NCBI GenBank assembly: GCA_943789485.1
Contig: CALSUH010000011.1
Coordinates: 186,001-250,000, forward strand
Origin: an uncultured Pseudomonadales bacterium
GTDB lineage: Bacteria; Pseudomonadota; Gammaproteobacteria; Pseudomonadales; Pseudohongiellaceae
Reading direction: 5' to 3'
DNA: 64,000 nucleotides
The notes beneath the pieces are model-generated. The model searched no databases, was not told where the DNA came from, and saw only the letters and a program-made list of their open reading frames with translations. This document shows positions 39,059 to 49,544 of this stretch, in pieces; within the stretch, counting starts at the first letter, position 1, and each line of letters starts with the position of its first letter. The translations under genes were made by a program, and so were the position numbers.

Positions 39059-40769
39059 CTAGTCAGATGAAACGTCAATATAAGCATAGTTATAATCTAC
39101 TTCCGGGCCCACTGATCGACGTCGAAACCCTTTGAGGCGGGGATCAACAACAAATGACCAACCCCGTTCATACATCGGCAGCATAGCAACATCATCATAT
39201 ACCAGCTGTTGAATATTACCGAAGGCATCCATGCGCTCCTTCGGATCCAGCGAAGATTGGGCTGTGCGAATATAGCTGTCCATTTCCGGACTGTTATAGC
39301 GGCCACGATTATTCAGATTCCAGGACGCAAAAAAATCACCGAAGGTCAACGCGTCATCATAGTCGGGCCCCCAACCAGCAAGCACGATATCGAAATCCCC
39401 AGACGTCATCTTCGCAAGTCGTTGCTTGAATATTTGAGCGTCTATGCGTATTTCCAGACCTAGCCGCTTACGAAAGAGTTCCTGATAATATGCTGAAGCA
39501 ACCAGAGATACAGGGGTGTCGCCTGAAAGCATAACGATAGGTGGAAATTCATCAACGCCGAGTTCCTGCTTTGCTAGTTCTAGGTGATGTCGCGCTTTCT
39601 CCAGATCCATATGGTGTTCCGGTGGTGGGTATTCCTCCCGAAATGGTCCGTTAACTCCCTGAATCCATGCCGGGAAAAGGCTCACAGCTGGCAAGTAGCT
39701 GGCTTCCTTCAAGGCTTTGTAAACGAGCTCAGAAGATTCATGTGCGTACATCAGCGCCTTGCGAAAATTCAGGTTATCCGTGACGCGGCCAGGGCGGTGA
39801 TTGAATTCGAAGAAGAAGACAGTGCCGTCCATAATGCGGTCGATCTGCCAACGCTCGGCCATGGCGCCGGGTAACATCGGTGAGAGTAATTCGGTTTCGA
39901 CGATCTGGCCATCCTTGAACAGATTTAGTTTCGCATTGGTGTCGCTGGTGATATAGGCGACGCGGATCTCGTCAAGAAAACCACGCTTGTCACTCCAGTA
40001 ATAGGGGTTCTTCTTCCACACCATGGAAGCGCTATGTACCCAATCAGTGATCATATAAGGCCCGTTATAAATCATCTCGTCTGCATCTGCGCCATAGCGG
40101 CCGTTGGTGCTGTTGTAGAAGTCTTCGCGAACAGGAAGGAAGGTAATAAAGGCGACGAGTTTGTCAAAGTACGGGGTAGGCTGTTCAAATTCAACTTCAA
40201 GTTGGCGATCGCTGACGGCGCGGACACCAAGCATCTCTTTAGGCAGTACCCCGGTATTGACCGCTTCGGCATTCTTGATGGAGTAGAAGATGAATGCATA
40301 CTGCGAGGCGGTGGCCGGATCCACTACTCGACGCCAGGCAAATTCAAAGTCGTACGCCGTTACTGGTACACCGTCACTCCATTTCGCATCCTCGCGTAAC
40401 CAGAATGTCGCGCCATCTTCTCGAATCTCCCAGCGCTCTGCCACACCCGGCGTCAGTCGGGCTTCTTCGTCATAGGCAATTAGCCCCTCAAAGGCGTGGG
40501 CGAGCACAACGAAACTGGATGCATCGGTGGAACGGCCCTGATCTAGCTGAGGCGGTTCTGCCCGCAGCGTAATGGTAACGGCGTTGTCCTCGACATCGAT
40601 TGCTTGGCCAGTGCTATTGCTACCCGAATTGAGCAGCAGCCACAGACAGGATGTAGACGAGCACGGATAGGCTGATGACCGCATACAGCGCATAGAGGGC
40701 GAGTTGCTTTCCCGCAGAACGGGTGAAACTGTCGTCACCTTCAATTGCCCTGGAATTCGTCTCGGCCAT
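39059..40769 (-). pseudogene. oppA: Oligopeptide-binding protein OppA-like, frameshifted near its N-terminus
   Basis: The mature SBP family 5 protein (about residues 50 to 561 of the open frame) is complete: ITLRAEPPQLDQGRSTDASS, YDFEFAWRRVVDP, and the closing AMLPMYERGWSFVVDPRLKG. The proper start, ATG at 40769 with AGGAGAAAGG upstream, gives MAETNSRAIEGDDSFTRSAG followed by a membrane anchor (LYAVISLSVLVYILSVAAA), but this frame hits a stop near 40640 where the mature frame begins (SNSTGQAIDVED). A single-base change in GGG would join them. The anchor lacks a lipobox, so it would be membrane-tethered by a helix. Confidence 0.8.
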
Positions 40770-40954
40770 GCCTTTCTCCTGATTGAGTTCGAGAATACCT
40801 CAGCCCTTTGTATACGACAAGCAACTGATTCCGCCGAAAATATTCAGATACTTTTTTGGCCATTTCCAGCAGATCAAAGGGGGGATATCTCAAGGTCAAA
40901 GCACTTCGGCTTTGACGAATTCTCTGGGTCAAATTATTGTGACTTTTTTGGCTT

Positions 40955-42269
40955 CTATTCGGTAACACACCTAGCCGGGTCGCTCTCTGTGAGCACTCCG
41001 CTCATGTGCCCGGTATGGATATACTCTGCTGCCAATTTACCTGCCATCGGCCCGCGGCCGAAGCCAGACGAAGCTAGGCCGCTGACAATAAATAAATTAT
41101 CTCGCAGCGGTATTTTGCCAATGATCGGTGCCCCGTCCAGTGAAAAAGGCATCATCCCAGACCATGTGCGGGCAATGGGAAGAGTAGTAAGCACAGGGAC
41201 CACCTCTGCTGCATGGCCACGATTTATTTCGATGCCTGCTGGATCAGGATTAGAGATGTAACCCAAGCTTTCGCGATCGCCGCCGAAGATGATCTCGCCG
41301 TTCTTGCGCTGTCGACCATAAAGGTGCCGAGTCGACCGGTTATTATTTTTATGAGTAAGGTTCGGCGGTGTAACGTCATCTGAACCGTTGTTCCGGCTCC
41401 AAGCAACACTGGATTCAGCAGAACCGATGGTGTTAAAAATCCGTGGGGGGCAAACTCTTCGTAGCCCACATTTGACCGCGTATCGGCACGATTGGTATGT
41501 TGAGTCCCAACATCTTTCCAACCGGGCCGCACCAAGCTCCAGTTGCCAGAACCAACGTTTGACAGCGATACTCTCCTGATTCTGTCTGCAGAGAATAGCC
41601 GCCGCGAGATTGCGGCGTGATGGCGATGACATTCTGTCCGGTATGAATCTTCGCCCCTGCCATTTTCAGCGGCGTGAGCAAATGCCCGAGTTGACTTCAC
41701 CGGATCGGCCTGGCCGCGCTGAGACGTATGGACATAACCTAGCAGCTCGCCATTGGCTTGGGGCTCGATAGCGAGGGCTTCCTGGGGTGAGAGCAGCTCG
41801 ATCTTATAACCGTCAGAACGTAGAGAGGCCACTTGATCTTGGTAGTACTCGTATTGCGCCTCGTTATGAATGGCAGTCATCGTACCTGACATGCGAAATT
41901 CCATGTCGTAGCCTAGGTCGATTTGCATGTGCCTAAATATCTCGACGCCACCGGCAGTCAGGTAAGACAGCAAGTTAGGATTATTGCCCCAGCCATTTCC
42001 CCCCGAGGCCGCCCATATTCTGCCCCGAAGCCTCGGATGCAATGTTCCCCCCTTTCCAACAACATTACATCGCGGCCCAGTTCAGCTAAATGCATCGCCG
42101 TGGAAGCGCCGGCAATACCACCGCCGATGATAAGGGTTTCGGCTTCATTGACAGAGTTTTGTGCAGGCAGTTGGCGAGGCAAAAAACCAGCAGCAGCGAG
42201 AGCACCAAACCCAGTAACGACGCGACGTCGGCTGATACCATTTACATTAGTATTCTTATTGTCTGCCAT
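40955..42269 (-). pseudogene. FAD-dependent oxidoreductase (DAO family), multiply frameshifted
   Basis: The gene starts MADNKNTNVNGISRRRVVTG, a twin-arginine type signal, then the FAD-binding EAETLIIGGGIAGASTAMHL. It shifts frame near 42010, 41690, 41440 and about 41400. Other recognisable pieces are LVLATGAWCGPVGKMLGLNI with IPIVPIRGQMWATK, GEIIFGGDRESLG, and the end FSLDGAPIIGKIP, LFIVSGLASSGFGRGPMAGK. It belongs to glycine/D-amino-acid oxidase-like flavoproteins. Substrate unknown; its place opposite an amine permease is suggestive of amine or amino acid oxidation. Confidence 0.75.
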
Positions 42270-42673
42270 GGTGAACCCTTGGGAAGTAAAGAGATCAGAG
42301 TAACATAAATAGGGGCAGAGCTATTTTGGTGCGCAAGGGATGAAATAAACGGGGATGGATTTATTGTTAGGGTGTCCAGAATACCGACCGATCCAGAGAT
42401 GGAAATAAAAAGCGCCCCCCAAGGTTAGGCGGGAGGGAATAGTCGTATCGTGGCGAACTAGTAAGGATTAGGAAGTTTCCGAGGGAGGTAAACCAATATC
42501 TCCGGCAAAGCGGGAATAGACTTGGATGACGATAGCTTTTATCCTACTTAGCCAGCGCCGTGAAAAGAAGGCTTAGTGACTCTAAATCTGTCTATGGCGG
42601 CTGCACTAAGGCCATTATGTCCAAAAAAATAAAAAGCAGTTAGTAAGGGAATATTGACTGAAGGGGGAGAAAT
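42270..42673. other. 404-base divergent region
   Basis: It separates the FAD oxidoreductase (minus) from the permease operon (plus) and should contain both promoters. GCGCCCCCCAAGGTTAGGCG at 42410-42429 is the only notable GC-rich stretch. No gene or RNA seen. Confidence 0.4.
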
Positions 42674-44119
42674 ATGTCGAAGAAAATTCAAGGTTCAGCT
42701 GTGGAATACGATGACGTGCCAGCTGATTATCTCGACAAACGCCAGTTAAAAAAAGGTGCCGCGGGTTGGATTTTGCTAGCGAGTCTTGGTGTGTCTTATG
42801 TGATCTCCGGTGATTTTTCTGGTTGGAATTTCGGCCTAGAACAAGGTGGCTGGGGCGGTATGTTCATCGCTACTGTGTTGATGGCTACCATGTATACGTT
42901 TATGATTTTTGGGCTGGCGGAACTGTCTTCTTCTCTTCCTACCGCCGGTGGTGGTTACAGTTTTGCCCGACGGGCAATGGGTCCTTGGGGAGGGTTTCTC
43001 ACGGGCACAGCTATCCTGCTTGAGTATACTATTGCGCCGGCTGCCATAGCCGTTTTTATAGGCGGTTATATAAACGAATTAACTGGCTTTAGTGGCCCTG
43101 CTATTTATGCGGGTTTCTATCTTGTATTTGTCGGCATACACTTATTCGGTGTTGGTGAAGCACTGAAGATCATGATGGTTATCACCAGCATTGCTGTTAT
43201 TGCACTATTGGTTTTTTGCCTTAGGTCTTATTCCTCATTTCGACTACAACAATCTTTTCGATATCGCCGTTAACGAGCAGGCCGTTGGTAGCAGTAGTTT
43301 CTTGCCGCAAGGGTATGTGGGCATCTGGAGTGCTATTCCCTTTGCAATCTGGCTGTTTTTTAGCTATCGAAGGCGTACCCCTTGCAGCTGAGGAGACTGC
43401 TAATCCTGGCAAAGACATGCCAAAGGGAATTATTACCGCTATGGTAATTCTTCTGATTTTTGCGGGAGTAGTGCTGGTATTGGCCCCGGGTGTTGCTGGT
43501 TCGGAACTAATGAAAGATCATGGCGCACCTCTGGTTGGGGCACTACAAGTAGCTTATGGTGAAAATTCATCTATCGCGACCTTCGTTATATGTGGTTGGT
43601 TTGTTTGGATTAACGGCCAGTTTTTTCTCGATTATTTTTGCCTACTCTAGGCAAGTGTTTGCGCTATCAAGAGCCGGCTATTTGCCGCGGTTCTTATCGG
43701 TTACTGGCAACAGAAAAGTTCCTTCATGGTCGCTTATAATTCCTGGCATCATCGGCTTTGGTTTGTCCACCACAGGGCAGGGAGATTTGATGATAACCAT
43801 GGCGGTTTTCGGTGCTACCATCTCCTATGCCCTAATGATGTTGTCACATATTCTGCTGCGAATCAGGGAGCCAGAATTAGAGCGTCCGTTTCGTACGCCG
43901 GGCGGTGTTTTTACCACAGCAATAGCACTGGTTTTATCCTTAGTGGCATTCGCATCCACCTTTGTTGTTAGTCTCGAATCCGCCCTATGGGCAGCTGTAT
44001 TTTATGCAGTGCTGCTTGCATACTTTGTTCTCTACAGCCGTCATCATTTAGTCGCAAAATCTCCAGACGAGGAATTTGCGTTGATAACGGGCGCAGAGAA
44101 TGAGTTGAATTTGGACTAA
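42674..44119 (+). pseudogene. Ethanolamine permease-like APC transporter, frameshifted
   Basis: Segments in three frames rebuild a protein of about 480 residues matching ethanolamine permeases of the APC superfamily: YLDKRQLKKGAAGWILLASL, VISGDFSGWNFGLEQGGWGG, ELSSSLPTAGGGYSFARRAM, then FLAIEGVPLAAEETANPG, and SRQVFALSRAGYLP. Shifts occur near 43216 (TTTTTT), 43353 (TTTTTT) and 43590. Removing one T from each homopolymer restores the first two, which points to sequencing error or slippage. About 12 membrane helices. It leads an operon with a glutamine-synthetase-like enzyme and an alcohol dehydrogenase. RBS GGGGGAGA at 42663. Confidence 0.82.
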
Positions 44120-44170
44120 TTCGAGTAGGGCGGTGTCAAAACTAACCAGACGAAATGAAAAGGAGAAAGC

Positions 44171-45541
44171 ATGCTGGATCCTCGATCAGTAAAAACAACT
44201 CTTGATGCTAAGCAAATCGTGGAAGAACGCGGGCTTACCCATATTAAAGTTGGTTTGTTTGATATCGATGGAGTTATGCGCGGAAAGTATATGAGTAAGG
44301 ATAAGTTTTTTTCCTCTCTTGATAGTGGTTTTGCTTTCTGTGATGTTGTTCTGGGTTGGGACTCCAATGATCAATTGGTTGATAACGTGGAATATACAGG
44401 CTGGCATACCGGTTATCCTGACGCGCCGGCGAGAATTATTGCTAGCAGTTGTCGTTCGTTACCTTTCGAAGGTGAGATGTTGCTGTTTATCGCTGAATTT
44501 GATGGCGAAGCAGAAAAAATATGCCCTCGGGGAATTCTGCAACACACACTCGCCAGAGCATCAGACATGGGCTTTAGTGTATTGGCTGCATTTGAATACG
44601 AATTTTTCCTTTTTAACGAAACCCCGCATTCCGTTCGTGAAAAATCCTATAAAAACCTGACGCCCTTCACGCCTGGTAATTTTGGTTATTCGGTGATCCG
44701 AAATTCAGTCCATGGAGAGCTGTATCATAGCTTGCTGCAATTATGTGAGGCTATGGATATGCCCATTGAAGGCCTGCATACAGAAACCGGGCCTGGAGTT
44801 ATTGAAGCAGCTTTGGCTTACGACAATGGCAGCGATGCAGCGGACAAGGCTGCCTTGTTTAAAACCTTTACCAAAGTGTGGGCGCAGCACAATGAATTGA
44901 TGGCTACGTTTATGGCCAAGTGGTCGGACCAGCTTCCTGGCCAGAGCGGTCATATTCATATTTCACTCAAATCCAATTCCGGTGAAGCCGCCTTTTTCGA
45001 TTCTGACAAAGACTACAATATGAGTGATACACAGCGCCATTTTTTAGCAGGACAGCAACGACTTATGCCTGATTTTTTGGCGATGATAGCGCCCACGGTA
45101 AATAGTTATAGCCGAATGGTGCCAGGTCTTTGGGCGCCCCTTGATGCTACCTGGGGTGTAGAAAACAGAACTACCGCGCTGCGGATAATACCCGGTTCAG
45201 AAAAATCGCAACGGATTGAATACCGCCTTGGTGCAGCCGATGCCAACCCTCACATAGCCCTTGCTGCCGCATTGGCATCGGGACTGTATGGAATTGAACA
45301 CCAGCTTGAGCCCTTGCCTCAAGTAAAAGGCAACGCCTACGAACAAGATCACCCGGCAGAACTGGCGTTACCTCACAGCTTAATGGAGGCTGCAAACAGG
45401 CTTCGACAATCCGGCACTGCAAAGGAGCTGTTTGGTGAGCATTTTGTTGAACACTTTGCGGCAACCAGAGAGTGGGAAGAACGGGAGTACCGTAAACATG
45501 TAAGCGACTGGGAATTATCCCGTTACTTTGAAATTATCTAA
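44171..45541 (+). CDS. Glutamine synthetase-like gamma-glutamyl-amine ligase
   Basis: 456 residues, intact. The type-I GS fold is seen: N-terminal VGLFDIDGVMRGKYMSKDKF, Mg-binding EYEFFLF, EGLHTETGPGVIEAAL, ATP-site GQSGHIHISL, VNSYSRMVPGLWAP, ENRTTALRI and EYRLGAADANPHIALAAALA. The sequence resembles GS relatives that glutamylate amines rather than ammonia. Next to an ethanolamine-type permease, gamma-glutamylation of ethanolamine or a similar amine is the best guess. AAAGGAGAAAG lies just before the ATG. Confidence 0.88.
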   Translation: MLDPRSVKTTLDAKQIVEERGLTHIKVGLFDIDGVMRGKYMSKDKFFSSLDSGFAFCDVVLGWDSNDQLVDNVEYTGWHTGYPDAPARIIASSCRSLPFEGEMLLFIAEFDGEAEKICPRGILQHTLARASDMGFSVLAAFEYEFFLFNETPHSVREKSYKNLTPFTPGNFGYSVIRNSVHGELYHSLLQLCEAMDMPIEGLHTETGPGVIEAALAYDNGSDAADKAALFKTFTKVWAQHNELMATFMAKWSDQLPGQSGHIHISLKSNSGEAAFFDSDKDYNMSDTQRHFLAGQQRLMPDFLAMIAPTVNSYSRMVPGLWAPLDATWGVENRTTALRIIPGSEKSQRIEYRLGAADANPHIALAAALASGLYGIEHQLEPLPQVKGNAYEQDHPAELALPHSLMEAANRLRQSGTAKELFGEHFVEHFAATREWEEREYRKHVSDWELSRYFEII

Positions 45542-45611
45542 ACAATGCAGCTACGATGATGCAGCAAACAAAGGCAGTGTCATTGAATTATTAGTCTGAG
45601 GTTCCCTGAAC

Positions 45612-46784
45612 ATGAATTTTGATCAATACACAGCCAATTGGAATTATCCAACCAGTATTCGTCAGGGCATTGGCAGGGTCATTGAGCTTCCATCAATTTG
45701 CAAGGAACTTGGTTTAAAGCATCCGCTGTTGGTTACTGATCCAGGCCTGGCGCAACTTCCTATGGTGGTGGATGTTGTTGAAAATTGCTGCAAGCAAGGT
45801 CTAGGTTGTGGGCTGTTTTCAGGGGTTACCAGTAACCCTACGTGTGAAAACGTCGCAGACGGTGTTAAAGCCTTTAAGCTAGGTGGGCATGACGGAGTTA
45901 TCGCTTTTGGTGGTGGCTCTGCGTTAGACGCGGCGAAGGCTATTGCATTGATGGTGGGCCAAACACGTCCGCTTTGGGATTTTGAAGATATTGGTGATAA
46001 CTGGACTCGGGTGGATGCCGATAACATGGTGCCAGTTATTGCTGTGCCCACGACTTCGGGCACAGGCTCTGAAGTGGGGCGAGCATCGGTAATCATCGAT
46101 GAAGCTCATGAAACAAAGCGAATAATTTTCCATCCGGCAATGCTGCCATCTGTGGTTATTCTAGACGCAAAGCTGACCGTTGGATTACCTGCACATTTGA
46201 CAGCGGCTACTGGAATGGACGCACTGTCGCACGCACTTGAAGCCTATTGCGCACCCTATTTTCATCCGATGGCTGAGGGCATAGCTTTGGAAGCTATACG
46301 CCTGTTAAAAAAAAATCTGCTTCGTGCCTATTCAGATGGACAGGATATCGAAGCACGCGTGCAAGTCATGACAGCGTCGACTATGGGAGCGACTGCGTTT
46401 CAGCGAGGATTGGGTGGCATGCATGCTTTGGCTCATCCTCTGGGCGCAATTTACAATAGTCATCACGGTCTGCTCAACGCAATTCTAATGCCCTATGTAT
46501 TAGTCGCAAATCGCAGCGCGATCGAGACACGTATAGAGCGTCTGTCTCGTTACATTGAATTGGAGGACATAGGTTTTGATGGCTTGCTTAGCTGGATTCT
46601 TGCGCTTAGAGCAGAGCTGGGAATACCACACACGCTAGCTGAAATTGGAATTAGTAATGACCGAGCGCAGGAAGTAGGAGCTAAGGCTATTGATGATGCT
46701 GCATCTGAAGGTAATCCGATTGCATTTAACGCCGAAAAATATTCAGAAATTTTTTCAAATAGTGTTCGAGGGAGACTGGAGTGA
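45612..46784 (+). CDS. Iron-containing alcohol dehydrogenase
   Basis: 390 residues, normal for family III. NAD(P)-binding GGGSALDAAKAIAL and TTSGTGSEVGRASVI are present. Metal ligands are the Asp and His of MDALSHALEAY and the two His of MHALAHPLGAIYNSHHG. It should oxidise an alcohol to an aldehyde, in this operon possibly the gamma-glutamyl-amino alcohol made by the preceding enzyme. The aldehyde dehydrogenase expected next is not present; island DNA begins right after. Confidence 0.92.
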   Translation: MNFDQYTANWNYPTSIRQGIGRVIELPSICKELGLKHPLLVTDPGLAQLPMVVDVVENCCKQGLGCGLFSGVTSNPTCENVADGVKAFKLGGHDGVIAFGGGSALDAAKAIALMVGQTRPLWDFEDIGDNWTRVDADNMVPVIAVPTTSGTGSEVGRASVIIDEAHETKRIIFHPAMLPSVVILDAKLTVGLPAHLTAATGMDALSHALEAYCAPYFHPMAEGIALEAIRLLKKNLLRAYSDGQDIEARVQVMTASTMGATAFQRGLGGMHALAHPLGAIYNSHHGLLNAILMPYVLVANRSAIETRIERLSRYIELEDIGFDGLLSWILALRAELGIPHTLAEIGISNDRAQEVGAKAIDDAASEGNPIAFNAEKYSEIFSNSVRGRLE

Positions 46785-46864
46785 AACTCTTTTTGGTTTT
46801 AGTAGCGGTTCTACTACTGAGTTCTTACAGGGCTTCTACAGCCGAATTGGTATTGAGATATTAG
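46781..46864 (+). pseudogene. Signal-peptide stub cut at the island boundary
   Basis: A GTG overlapping the dehydrogenase stop (GTGA) begins MKLFLVLVAVLLLSSYRAST then AELVLRY and a stop. It reads as the N-terminus of an exported protein whose body has been lost; the tRNA-Leu-like repeat starts two bases beyond the stop codon. Confidence 0.5.
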
Positions 46865-46882
46865 GGTGCCCAGAAGAGGACT
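46865..46882 (+). repeat. Putative attachment site: copy of a tRNA-Leu 3' end
   Basis: GGTGCCCAGAAGAGGACT is the reverse complement of the last 18 bases before the terminal A of the tRNA-Leu rebuilt at 50989-51154. Fourteen bases are repeated directly at 50990-51003. Confidence 0.6.
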
Positions 46883-46982
46883 GGACAGCAGAGTATTGTA
46901 TCTAGTTGATTTAGCTGGTCATTTGGTAAAAAAATAGCTTTCTAGCGTCTAATCTAACGTGTAAGTAAGGGCATTTCAAACC

Positions 46983-47160
46983 CTGACACTGATAAGTTAA
47001 TTCTCAACCTGTCAGAAATTGGACCATGAGCTCGTCTATTATCTGTAAGCATATTCGATTCCGTCTGCGTGCCTTTGCGTCATGGGAAAAGGCCGTGGTG
47101 ATGTAGATGTGGTTTGATTCGCTCTTTGTTGATTTGAGCGGTTAACCTGTCGATACCTCG
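46983..47160 (+). mobile_element. Internally deleted IS6-family element
   Basis: A left-end-like sequence (46983-47037, similar to 30040-30092) is followed directly by the C-terminal transposase frame CKHIRFRLRAFASWEKAVV and the right end GGTTAACCTGTCGATACC (47140-47157). Total about 180 bases, MITE-sized. Confidence 0.65.
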
Positions 47161-47563
47161 CGAATAGCGATCTGAGGAAATCGCGGCTCATCTTGCGGCA
47201 CAGGAGTGTCGCTTGGTGATGACGATCACCCATTCGCGCCACTTAAAAGGTTTAAAATCCTTATCGTTTTAAGATAGGCTTCTATCGTCATTGTAGAGGC
47301 CTAAGTTGTGTTGACCACACGCTAGCTTTACCCTTTATTTTCGTTCGCGGCAACTCGGTTTAAAGCAGTTTTGCTCATTGGCAAAGTTTGGTTTGCCGTT
47401 GATTTTTGTGAGAAATTTTAATCAAGTTTGCAGTTTTTTTGTGCTCAGGTATCCAATGTCTGCTGCGAGTTATGCCCCTATGTTGCTTTGGGGTACACTC
47501 TTGAATGCACCCTTAGAGCAGGTCTGCTAAATTTTGGCCTACTAAATTCAAAGGAACGTTATC

Positions 47564-48102
47564 ATGATCGACTATCACAATCCCGCAGGGCAGGTGGCTT
47601 TGGAAGTAGAGCCATACACATTGTCTGCTAGTGTCACGGGGAGCCAGGAAATCAGCATTGGCTTTTTAGCGAATGGTTTTCCTGATTCAGAGAACTTTCT
47701 GAATGAAATCCAAAAAGCCATGCAAGCACTTGAGCCTGGTATCGAAGTGCATAGCTACAATAAAGGCAATGCATCCATGCCCGCCAATGAAGAAATGATT
47801 TTTAAAATTAAAAGTGAGTGCCAAGCGGTTGTAGCTGCCTATGGGCATTGAGGTTCCTGCACTACCGGCACCGTGCGTGACGGCGTTAACTTTGCAAGAA
47901 TTGGTATTCCCGTCGTGGCTTTAGTCACTGACGAATTTTGGCCCTCAGGGGGATTTTGTTGCCCAGTCTCTCGGCATGCCTGATGTGCCCAGAGTTCAAC
48001 TGCCGCATCCTATTGCGGGTACTGGGCACCCAGAACATGAAAGCAATCGCGGCTGACTTCGCTCCTCTGATCATCAAAGCACTTGAGGCAGACCATGACT
48101 GA
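47564..48102 (+). CDS. UGSC-family selenoprotein (in-frame TGA as selenocysteine), frameshifted near the 3' end
   Basis: Translation from ATG 47564 (RBS AAAGGAACG) runs 95 codons to YGH, then TGA (47849-47851), then GSCTTGTVRDGVNFARIGIP and VVALVTDEF. The tetrad at the TGA reads U-G-S-C, the hallmark of the UGSC family, in which selenocysteine or Cys occupies this place. After FW a one-base shift near 47945 leads to GDFVAQSLGMPDVPRVQLPH and PIAGTGH, and another near 48036 leads to KAIAADFAPLIIKALEADHD and the stop at 48100. The first shift is in CCC/GGGGG. The stop overlaps the next gene. Biochemical role is unknown, presumably redox. Confidence 0.78.
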
Positions 48103-49129
48103 TTTGTTTAGCGCAGCAGATGAAGCAGCTGCACTAGAAGACTTGCACAATCGCAACATGACTGATGGGTTGCCGGTGATTATTCCAACACCCGCAAGAG
48201 TTAGTAAAATGGTTTTGGCGTCCGGACAAGATGCCGATATGGTACTGGGAACCATGGGCCCTGCCAATGGCATGGCAACTCTCCAGAAAGTGGCAGTAGC
48301 TGCTGTGATGGCGGGCTGTCTGCCAGATTATATGCCTTTGGTTGTAGCGGCGCTTAAGGCTGTAATCGATCCTCGTTTCGATCTCACTGAAATGCAGGCC
48401 ACCACCCACTGCACGGCGCCCCTTATTATTGTGAATGGCCCAGCACGACACACTTGCGGTCCTGTTAGTAGTAGCTATGGCGCACTCGGGCCTGGCCATC
48501 GAGCGAACGCGTCTATTGGCCGCGCATTACGCTTAGCGATGATAAACATTGGGGGTGGTAGACCCGGCACCTCCGATATGGCGCTATTGGGCCACCCCGG
48601 GAAATTCAGCTACTGTTTGGCAGAGAATGAAGAGGCATCTCCATTTCCTCCTATGCATGTGGACCTTGGTTTTGATTCGCAAGACAGTGTCGTTACTGTT
48701 ATCGGAGCGGAGGCGCCGCACTCGGTTTTATTCAGCGGTGATGGTGATGACCCAAAGCAATATGAGCTGCTATTGGAAGTACTGGCAATTGGGTTGGCGA
48801 ATGCAGCTACTAATAACGCCATTTTAACCGGCGGGATGGCGAGCATTGTGCTAAATCCAGAACACGCCAGTGTTCTTCATAAAGCAGGCTTAAGCCGTCA
48901 GGATATTGCTACTGAAATCTATCAGCGTTGCAAAATGGACGGGGCCGAAGCAAATCGACTTTGTGCAGGTTTTGCCCGCAAAACTCTAAACCCAAGGCAA
49001 GCGTTCACCGGCCCGGAGCAGCTATTGATACTGATGTCCGGCGGGCAGCGGCCTGTACTCAATGGTGATGCCCAGTTGGAGCGCTGGGGCCAACAGAAAT
49101 TCTGCGGTCAGTGTAAAAGTGGAGGCTGA
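48095..49129 (+). CDS. Conserved partner protein of UGSC-family selenoproteins
   Basis: About 344 residues from ATG 48095, which overlaps the UGSC stop (ATGACTGA). Sequence landmarks: LHNRNMTDGLPVIIPTPARV, KVAVAAVMAGCLPDYMPLV, ATTHCTAPLIIVNGPA, NIGGGRPGTSDMALLGHPGK, YCLAENEEASPFPPMHV. I recognise this as the conserved protein that commonly sits beside UGSC genes, but no function is established. The C-terminus carries a CxxC (FCGQCKSGG) that could be a redox or metal site and a reductant partner for the selenocysteine. Confidence 0.75.
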   Translation: MTDLFSAADEAAALEDLHNRNMTDGLPVIIPTPARVSKMVLASGQDADMVLGTMGPANGMATLQKVAVAAVMAGCLPDYMPLVVAALKAVIDPRFDLTEMQATTHCTAPLIIVNGPARHTCGPVSSSYGALGPGHRANASIGRALRLAMINIGGGRPGTSDMALLGHPGKFSYCLAENEEASPFPPMHVDLGFDSQDSVVTVIGAEAPHSVLFSGDGDDPKQYELLLEVLAIGLANAATNNAILTGGMASIVLNPEHASVLHKAGLSRQDIATEIYQRCKMDGAEANRLCAGFARKTLNPRQAFTGPEQLLILMSGGQRPVLNGDAQLERWGQQKFCGQCKSGG

Positions 49130-49544
49130 TTTCTATTGTGAAGTTCCAAATTTTGTCGGTGCTTAGCGTTGGGTCTTGCGCACGCTAATTTATGTGCACG
49201 TGATTTGAAGGATTCGAACCCGACAATACCGATAGTTTTCTGCCATCACCAAATGACGCTCAAGCTTGAACAAATTGTACACAGCGGCGTGTGCATTCAA
49301 GAATCGTTGTGCCTGATGCACCGTCTTGAACCGACGCACCCACCCTAAGGGCACACTCCTATAAGTCAGAATGGTTCCATTGCACCCCTGTACATACTAT
49401 TGTGGTCGAACGGTTAGGTATTTTCCAGAACAGGGCTATAGTGTTTGACTTGGGTTAATCAATGGCGCAGTTATGAAGTGTCGCTACTATTATAATTCTA
49501 AAATTGCAGTCTTCAAATAAGGGAAAAAACTAGGAGTATTATTT
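49130..49544. other. Gap holding an IS6 scrap
   Basis: Apart from the IS6 C-terminal remnant on the minus strand, no gene is seen. GAAGGATTCGAACCCGACAA near 49207 looks tRNA T-loop-like but cannot be folded into a tRNA. Confidence 0.4.
49231..49345 (-). mobile_element. IS6-family transposase C-terminal remnant
   Basis: The minus strand reads GWVRRFKTVHQAQRFLNAHA then AVYNLFKLERHLVMAEN, the conserved IS6 C-terminus. The rest of the element is absent. Confidence 0.8.

Noticed and set aside
34768-40572. Many plus-strand frames opposite the opp operon
   Set aside because: They are shadows of well-supported minus-strand genes with high-GC third positions.
40955-42269. Reading stops in the FAD oxidoreductase as recoding or selenocysteine
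   Set aside because: The breaks are frame changes at several places, not in-frame TGA codons at a redox motif.
49201-49230. tRNA gene at GAAGGATTCGAACCC
   Set aside because: Only a T-loop-like string is present; stems do not pair and there is no 5' half.
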